DNA of 64,000 nt from Dickeya dianthicola NCPPB 453 (GTDB lineage: Bacteria > Pseudomonadota > Gammaproteobacteria > Enterobacterales > Enterobacteriaceae), in contig NZ_CM001841.1 in NCBI RefSeq assembly GCF_000365305.1, positions 1,414,697 through 1,478,696 on the forward strand, written 5' to 3'. Under the pieces are notes generated by a model that worked only from the letters and a program-made list of their open reading frames with translations, was not told the origin of the DNA and searched no databases. This document shows positions 59,173 through 64,000 of the stretch, piece by piece. Numbering within the stretch: position 1 is the stretch's first letter; every line of letters begins with the position of its first letter. The translations under genes and the position numbers were made by a program.

Positions 59173-59910
59173 TTTATGGGCACCGGCGACGCGCAGCAGG
59201 TGCCGCTGACCGGTTGCGACTGCATCGCCTGCGAGCGCGCGCGGTTGGACCCGCGCTTTCGGCGCGGACCGAGCAGCATGCTGGTGCGGTGCGACGGTGA
59301 GGCGACGCTGCTGGACGCCGGCGTCACGCAACTGGAGCAGCGCTTCGGCGTTAACGAGATTCGGCGCATCCTGCTGACGCACTACCACGTCGACCATGTG
59401 CAGGGGCTGTTTTCGCTGCGCTGGGGCATCGGCGATCGTATTCCGGTGTTCGGCCCGCCGGATGAACAAGGGTGCGACGACCTGTACAAGCATCCGCGTC
59501 GGCTTGATTTTCAGCCGGCGATGACGCCGTTTCAGGCGGTGGCGATGGGCGCGTTGCGGGTGACCGCGTTGCCGCTCAACCATTCCAAACCCACCTTCGG
59601 CTATCTGCTGGAACATGATGGGCAGAGCGTGGCCTACCTGACCGATACCTGCGGTTTGCCGGACGAGACGTTGGATTTTCTGCGCGGCAAACGGCTCGAT
59701 CATATGGTGATGGACTGCACCCAGCCGCCGCGGGATAGGCCGCCGCTCAACCACAGCGACCTCAACACCGTGCTGCGGGTGCGTAAACAACTGCGGCCAG
59801 CGCAGACCTGGTTGACCCACGTCAGCCATGAAACCGACGCCTGGCTGATGCAAAACGAGCTGCCGGACGGGGTGCGTGCGGCAGCCGATGGGGTGTGGAT
59901 CAACGTGTAG
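59161..59910 (+). CDS. phnP: Phosphoribosyl cyclic phosphodiesterase
   Basis: Metallo-beta-lactamase-fold phosphodiesterase of 249 residues hydrolysing 5-phosphoribosyl 1,2-cyclic phosphate, the product of PhnJ. It has the metal motif THYHVDHVQG and a structural zinc cysteine set beginning CDCIACERAR. The ATG at 59161 has GGAG 8 nt upstream. It ends the phnFGHIJKLMNP operon. Confidence 0.93.
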   Translation: MELMFMGTGDAQQVPLTGCDCIACERARLDPRFRRGPSSMLVRCDGEATLLDAGVTQLEQRFGVNEIRRILLTHYHVDHVQGLFSLRWGIGDRIPVFGPPDEQGCDDLYKHPRRLDFQPAMTPFQAVAMGALRVTALPLNHSKPTFGYLLEHDGQSVAYLTDTCGLPDETLDFLRGKRLDHMVMDCTQPPRDRPPLNHSDLNTVLRVRKQLRPAQTWLTHVSHETDAWLMQNELPDGVRAAADGVWINV

Positions 59911-60039
59911 CGACGAAAACCGCAACTGAACAAGCTGAGACGGGAAGATAGCGTCAGTTCCCGCTCAGAAGTCAGTCGACCGGATAGGTCTAAGCCGGAA
60001 TATGTTGCGGCGTGTCCGTGTCGCGGTATTGCTGCGGCG

Positions 60040-60282
60040 TTATCTGCCGGAAACAGCGACGTCACTGCGTTGAGCATTATCCAGTACAGCGCTCAGCGTC
60101 TCTTTTGTCATCCGTACACAATAAGTCGGCATTCCCCGCTCAAAGCGCCATCCTTCGGCGAGAGCACCTGCGTCAACGACATCGAAACCAAAAGCTTCAT
60201 ATAGTTCGGTGACCAGCCGTTTACCTGTCGCATCATCTCCGGCAAGCGGTAGCGCCCGGCGCGTCGGCGTAAATCCTCTCAT
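60040..60282 (-). pseudogene. 3' remnant of an NADPH-dependent F420 reductase-like gene
   Basis: An 80-residue frame reads RRALPLAGDDATGKRLVTEL, YEAFGFDVVDAGALAEGWRF and ERGMPTYCVRM. This resembles the C-terminal third of NADP-binding reductases of the F420-dependent NADP reductase type (typically LP.AGDD..AK..V..LYDEFGFD.VDAG.L.E.WR). The Rossmann-fold N-terminal part is missing upstream (60283-60409 is not coding for it), so this is a decayed gene between the two phn units. Confidence 0.65.
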
Positions 60283-60351
60283 CGAAAGCGGCGACAGAAA
60301 CGGTTATGAGGCGAGGTGAAATGCCAGCGAGTTCATTTTTTAATCATAAAG

Positions 60352-60369
60352 CTGTCATCAAGCTTTCAT
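60352..60369 (+). promoter_or_regulatory. Pho box upstream of phnC
   Basis: CTGTCATCAAGCTTTCAT contains two direct 7-bp half-sites (CTGTCAT and CTTTCAT) separated by 4 nt, the PhoB-binding pattern. It lies about 40 bp upstream of phnC with an AT-rich -10-like TAATAA in between, indicating phosphate-starvation control of phnCDEE. Confidence 0.8.
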
Positions 60370-60409
60370 CTGCGCTGCGCTTAATAACGTCCATATTGTT
60401 GACTAAACG

Positions 60410-61282
60410 ATGACGAAATTCATGGCTCAGGCACTGTTGGCATCCGAAAGCGCTACTCCACTGCGCACCCATCATTTCCAGACGCAACCGCAGCAGACCA
60501 TTCTGTCGGTGCGTCAGTTGTGTAAGGCCTATTCCGGGCAGCAGAAGCGGGTGCTGGATAACCTCAGTTTTGATTTGTACGCCGGCGAGATGGTGGCGGT
60601 GATTGGCCGTTCCGGCGCCGGTAAGTCCACCTTGTTGCACGTGATGAACGGCACTATTCCGGCCAGCGAAGGACAAATCCTGCGCTACCCCACTGAGCAG
60701 GATAGCGAGCAGCGCGACACACAGGACATTCTGCGTTTCAGCAGCCGGCAGATGCGCCAGTGGCGCAGCGAGTGCGGCATGATCTTTCAGGATTTCTGTC
60801 TGGTGCCGCGGCTGGATGTGCTGACCAACGTACTGCTGGGCCGCCTGAGCCGGACCTCCACCCTCAAGTCGTTCTTCAAACTGTTTTCCGATGAAGATCG
60901 CGCGCACGCCATTGGGCTGCTGCAATGGATGAACCTGTTGCCGCACGCGTTGCAGCGGGCGGAAAACCTGTCCGGCGGCCAGATGCAGCGCGTCGCTATC
61001 TGCCGCGCGCTGATGCAGAACCCCAAAATCCTGCTGGCCGACGAGCCGGTGGCGTCGCTCGACCCGAAAAACACCCGCCGCATCATGGATGTGCTGCGGC
61101 AGGTGAGCGACAACGGCATCACCGTGGTGGTGAACCTGCACTCGGTGGAACAGGTGAAAGCCTACTGCACCCGAGCCATTGGCATCGCCCAGGGGCGTAT
61201 TCTGTTTGACGGCCCGCCGTCAGAGCTGACCGACAGCCTGCTGCATACCCTGTACGGCGACGATCTGCAACCGGTGCATTAA
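60410..61282 (+). CDS. phnC: Phosphonate ABC transporter ATP-binding protein
   Basis: Cytoplasmic ATPase of 290 residues energising phosphonate uptake. It has Walker [10 protein letters not shown], signature LSGGQMQR and Walker [14 protein letters not shown], plus the PhnC-type segment [20 protein letters not shown]. The N-terminus is about 30 residues longer than in E. coli PhnC ([20 protein letters not shown]), and the ribosome-binding site is poor, so a later start is possible. It is first in the phnCDEE operon. Confidence 0.92.
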   Translation: MTKFMAQALLASESATPLRTHHFQTQPQQTILSVRQLCKAYSGQQKRVLDNLSFDLYAGEMVAVIGRSGAGKSTLLHVMNGTIPASEGQILRYPTEQDSEQRDTQDILRFSSRQMRQWRSECGMIFQDFCLVPRLDVLTNVLLGRLSRTSTLKSFFKLFSDEDRAHAIGLLQWMNLLPHALQRAENLSGGQMQRVAICRALMQNPKILLADEPVASLDPKNTRRIMDVLRQVSDNGITVVVNLHSVEQVKAYCTRAIGIAQGRILFDGPPSELTDSLLHTLYGDDLQPVH

Positions 61283-61323
61283 ATCCCTGGCTGGCACCAC
61301 CCGCGCCTCGTTTATTTTAACGA

Positions 61324-61379
61324 TGATGTTTTAACACTGATGTTTTAAAACTGATGCTTTAAAACTGATGCTTTAACGC
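61324..61379. repeat. Four 14-bp tandem repeats between phnC and phnD
   Basis: Units tgatgttttaacac, tgatgttttaaaac, tgatgctttaaaac and tgatgctttaacgc start at 61324, 61338, 61352 and 61366. They fill a large part of the 161-bp phnC-phnD gap. Confidence 0.93.
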
Positions 61380-61443
61380 TGGCGCAGGGCTTTTCGACAT
61401 CACATCACTACACCTTGGCATAACGACAAAATAGGCAAAACCG

Positions 61444-62376
61444 ATGAAAAAAACCTTCACGTTGACCACCTTGCTGGCCGGTGCGGTAGTGTCCGCCAGC
61501 GTATGTGCCGCGGAAACACCGAAAACGCTGAATCTGGGCATCCTGGGCGGTCAGAATGCGACCCAGCAGATCGGCGATAACCAGTGCGTCAAACAGTTTC
61601 TGGATAAAGAGCTGAATGTCGATACCCAATTGCGCAACTCATCCGACTATGCCGGGGTTATTCAGGGGCTGCTGGGCAAAAAGATTGATCTGGTGCTGAG
61701 CATGTCGCCGTCATCGTATGCGTCGGTCTACATCAAGGACCCTGACGCGGTGGATGTCGTCGGTATCGCGGTGGACGACGTTGACCAGTCGCGCGGCTAC
61801 CACTCGGTGGTGATCGTCAAAGCCGACAGTTCGTACCAGAAACTGGAGGACCTGAAAGGCAAGGCGTTCGGTTTCGCCGACCCGGATTCCACCTCCGGCT
61901 ACCTGATTCCCAATCAGGCGTTTAAAGAGAAATTCGGCGGCAGCCCCGATAACAAGTACAACAATTTCTTCTCCAGCGTGACTTTCTCCGGCGGGCATGA
62001 GCAGGACATCCTCGGCGTGCTGAACGGCCAGTTTGACGGCGCGGTGACCTGGGCGTCGATGATTGGCGACTACAACGCCGGCTATACCAGCGGTGCGTTC
62101 GGCCGTCTGATTCGTATGGATCACCCGGACCTGATGAAACAGATTCGCATCATCTGGCAATCGCCGCTGATCCCGAACGGCCCGATTCTGGTGAGCAACG
62201 CGTTGCCGGCCGACTTCAAAACCAAACTGGTTGCCGCGGTGAACAAGCTGGATAAAGAAGATCATACCTGTTTTATCAAGGCGATGGGCGGCAAACAGCA
62301 CATCGGCCAGGCCAGCGTGGACGATTACAAAACCATTATCGCCATGAAGCGTGAACTGACCAAAGGCAACCGCTAA
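61444..62376 (+). CDS. phnD: Phosphonate ABC transporter substrate-binding protein
   Basis: Periplasmic phosphonate-binding protein of 310 residues with a clear signal peptide (MKKTFTLTTLLAGAVVSASV, cleavage likely after CAAE-adjacent Ala). Conserved features are LNLGILGGQNATQQIGDN, LKGKAFGFADPDSTSGYLIP and FDGAVTWASM. It lies 161 bp after phnC, with a 14-bp repeat array in the gap. Confidence 0.94.
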   Translation: MKKTFTLTTLLAGAVVSASVCAAETPKTLNLGILGGQNATQQIGDNQCVKQFLDKELNVDTQLRNSSDYAGVIQGLLGKKIDLVLSMSPSSYASVYIKDPDAVDVVGIAVDDVDQSRGYHSVVIVKADSSYQKLEDLKGKAFGFADPDSTSGYLIPNQAFKEKFGGSPDNKYNNFFSSVTFSGGHEQDILGVLNGQFDGAVTWASMIGDYNAGYTSGAFGRLIRMDHPDLMKQIRIIWQSPLIPNGPILVSNALPADFKTKLVAAVNKLDKEDHTCFIKAMGGKQHIGQASVDDYKTIIAMKRELTKGNR

Positions 62377-62530
62377 GGCGGAGGGCCGGGTCGTCAGGCT
62401 CGGCGTTTTCCCGACCAGCGGTGCGCAACGGCGCAACATTGACGGACAGCAGCACAGGCAGGATGCCTATTTTTTCACCCCGTTGCGGTTCCAACCCCTC
62501 ATCCGCTTTTCCACCATTCAGACCAAACTC

Positions 62531-63397
62531 ATGCTGAACCCTGATTTTGAACGCTATTACCAGCGGATACGCACACGGCAGAAGCGCGAGTCGCTGATAT
62601 GGACACTGTTGCTGACCGTGCTGTATATCGGCGCGGGCGCGTTGTCCGAATTCAATCTGCATACCTTGTGGACGTCGCTTCCCCACTTTTTCGACTACCT
62701 GATAGAGACGCTGCCGGTACTGCACTGGTCGCTGCTGTTCGCCGACGGCCATACCGAAGGCTCGCTGGCCTACTGGGGATACCGTCTTACTATCCAACTG
62801 CCGCTGATCTGGGAGACGCTCAATCTGGCGCTGGCGGCGACATTGCTGTCGGTGGCGGCGTCGGTGGCGCTGGGCTTTCTGGCCGCCGGCAATACCCGCA
62901 GCCCGCCGGGCGTTCGGTTCGCCATCCGCGCGCTGGTGGCGTTTTTACGCACCATGCCGGAACTGGCGTGGGCGGTGATGTTCGTGATGGCGTTCGGCAT
63001 CGGCGTCATTCCGGGTTTTCTGGCGCTGGCGCTGCACACCATCGGCAGCCTGACCAAACTGTTTTATGAAGCCATCGAAACCGCTTCGGAACGGCCGGTG
63101 CGCGGGCTGGCCGCCTGTGGCGCCAGCGTGTTGCAGCGTATGCGTTTTGGGCTGTGGCCGCAGGTCAAGCCGACCGTGCTGTCTTACAGCTTTATGCGGC
63201 TGGAAATCAACTTCCGCCAGTCCACCATTCTCGGGCTGGTGGGCGCCGGGGGCATCGGTCAGGAACTGATGACCAATATCAAACTGGACCGCTACGATCA
63301 GGTCAGCATGACCATGCTGCTGATCATCGTGGTGGTATCGATTCTGGATGCGCTGTCCGGGCGGTTACGGCGGCACGTGGTGGAGGGCGGCAAATGA
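62531..63397 (+). CDS. phnE: Phosphonate ABC transporter permease (first PhnE)
   Basis: Inner-membrane permease of 288 residues. The ATPase-contact (EAA) region is YEAIETASERPVRGLAACGA followed by GAGGIGQELMTNIKLDRYDQ, typical of PhnE. ATG 62531 is chosen; an upstream in-frame TTG at 62483 has no supporting homology. Its stop overlaps the second phnE start (ATGA). Two adjacent PhnE permeases probably form a heterodimeric channel. Confidence 0.9.
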   Translation: MLNPDFERYYQRIRTRQKRESLIWTLLLTVLYIGAGALSEFNLHTLWTSLPHFFDYLIETLPVLHWSLLFADGHTEGSLAYWGYRLTIQLPLIWETLNLALAATLLSVAASVALGFLAAGNTRSPPGVRFAIRALVAFLRTMPELAWAVMFVMAFGIGVIPGFLALALHTIGSLTKLFYEAIETASERPVRGLAACGASVLQRMRFGLWPQVKPTVLSYSFMRLEINFRQSTILGLVGAGGIGQELMTNIKLDRYDQVSMTMLLIIVVVSILDALSGRLRRHVVEGGK

Positions 63398-64000
63398 ACA
63401 TGACCCCGTTGACGCCGGCGGATATCGCCGCGATGAAACAGCAGCACCCGGCGCTGTTCAGCCAGCAGCGCCGCTATGTGTGGCGCATCGGGCTGATGGC
63501 GGCGGCGGTGCTGCTTTACTATCTGGCGTTTCTGGCGTTTTTCGGCATCAGTGCCGAACAGTGGCTGCGCGGCTTCAGCGAATTAGGGCGCTATTTCCTG
63601 CACATGTTCGTGTGGCATGACTTTCTCAACTGGCCGTTCGGTTACTACCTGTCGCAGGTGTTCATCACCATCGCCATCGTGTTCGCCGGCACCCTGACCG
63701 CCACGCTGGTAGCGCTGCCGTTGTCGTTCCTGGCGGCGCGCAACGTGATGCACGAACCGATGCTGCGGCCGGTGGCGTTGCTGGTGCGTCGCTTGCTGGA
63801 CATCTTGCGCGGCATCGACATGGCTATCTGGGGGCTGATTTTTGTGCGGGCGGTGGGCATGGGGCCGCTGTCCGGCGCGCTGGCGATCCTGATGCAGGAC
63901 ACCGGCCTGCTCGGCAAACTGTACGCGGAAGGGCACGAGGCGGTAGAACGCTCACCCAGCCGCGGGCTTGGCGCGGTCGGCGCCAACAGCTTGCAAAAAC
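63394..64000 (+). CDS. phnE: Phosphonate ABC transporter permease (second PhnE), partial
   Basis: The gene begins at the ATGA overlap with the first phnE and continues in frame to the window edge (about 202 codons seen). Hydrophobic helices, LPLSFLAARNVMHEPMLRP and LLDILRGIDMAIWGLIFVRA, and the EAA-type loop AEGHEAVERSPSRGLGAVGA identify it as a PhnE paralogue. The 3' end is outside the window. Confidence 0.9.
   Translation, partial: MNMTPLTPADIAAMKQQHPALFSQQRRYVWRIGLMAAAVLLYYLAFLAFFGISAEQWLRGFSELGRYFLHMFVWHDFLNWPFGYYLSQVFITIAIVFAGTLTATLVALPLSFLAARNVMHEPMLRPVALLVRRLLDILRGIDMAIWGLIFVRAVGMGPLSGALAILMQDTGLLGKLYAEGHEAVERSPSRGLGAVGANSLQK

Overview
The window reads as a chromosome segment of a plant-associated enterobacterium, most likely Dickeya or a close relative in the Pectobacteriaceae. 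The genes are closely enterobacterial (lacI/lacZ, cbl, gltP, dcuB, patD/patA, yghU, phn), GC content is fairly high, and there is a hydrogenase-4 type formate hydrogenlyase (FHL-2) with a selenium-free formate dehydrogenase, a combination established in Pectobacterium. Species assignment is inference. No rRNA, tRNA, CRISPR array or insertion sequence was recognised.

Layout. 0.2-4.6 kb: lacZ and lacI with a lac operator but no lacY. 4.7-6.4 kb: an aspartate/glutamate racemase divergent from a HypT-like LysR regulator. 6.4-8.7 kb: a foreign-looking patch holding a probable trbB/trbC conjugation remnant, a glutathione transferase with its divergent TetR regulator, and a broken quinone oxidoreductase. 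8.8-10.1 kb: a DAACS-family symporter. 11.0-31.8 kb: the FHL-2 cluster (fhlA; fdhF-hydN; hyfABCDEFGHIJ-hycI; hypC). It is interrupted by a ParA/AlbA_2 two-gene cassette preceded by 18-bp repeats and by a DUF4160-DUF2442 pair. Sigma-54 promoters lie upstream of hydN, hyfA and hypC, matching control by the FhlA enhancer-binding protein. 32.2-37.0 kb: cbl, gltP, a Gfo/Idh/MocA oxidoreductase and yghU. 37.3-43.3 kb: a sulfonate-type ABC transporter divergent from an Ldh2-family dehydrogenase, a D-cysteine desulfhydrase/L-cysteate sulfo-lyase-like PLP enzyme and a second racemase. Together these look like an organosulfonate utilisation locus. 43.3-48.8 kb: dcuB, then patD and patA for putrescine degradation. 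49.3-51.8 kb: a LysE-family exporter, a small unknown ORF and a Fic protein. 52.2-64.0 kb: phosphonate catabolism, phnFGHIJKLMNP and, behind a Pho box, phnCDEE. The second phnE runs off the window.

How the genes connect. The FHL-2 cluster turns formate into H2 and CO2. FdhF oxidises formate, HydN/HyfA/HyfH carry electrons, HyfGI form the NiFe hydrogenase, HyfBCDEF form the membrane arm, and HycI and HypC mature the large subunit. The phn genes take up phosphonates and split the C-P bond under phosphate starvation.

The most striking window-wide feature is the number of short tandem duplications. At least fifteen, mostly with a 13-21 bp period and unrelated in sequence, lie in spacers and also inside genes (HyfB and solute-binding-protein N-termini, HyfF C-terminus, PhnK N-terminus, patD 3' end, phnP start, and a hexanucleotide tract in lacZ). 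The ParA/AlbA cassette and the putative sulfonate locus are the best candidates for undescribed biology.
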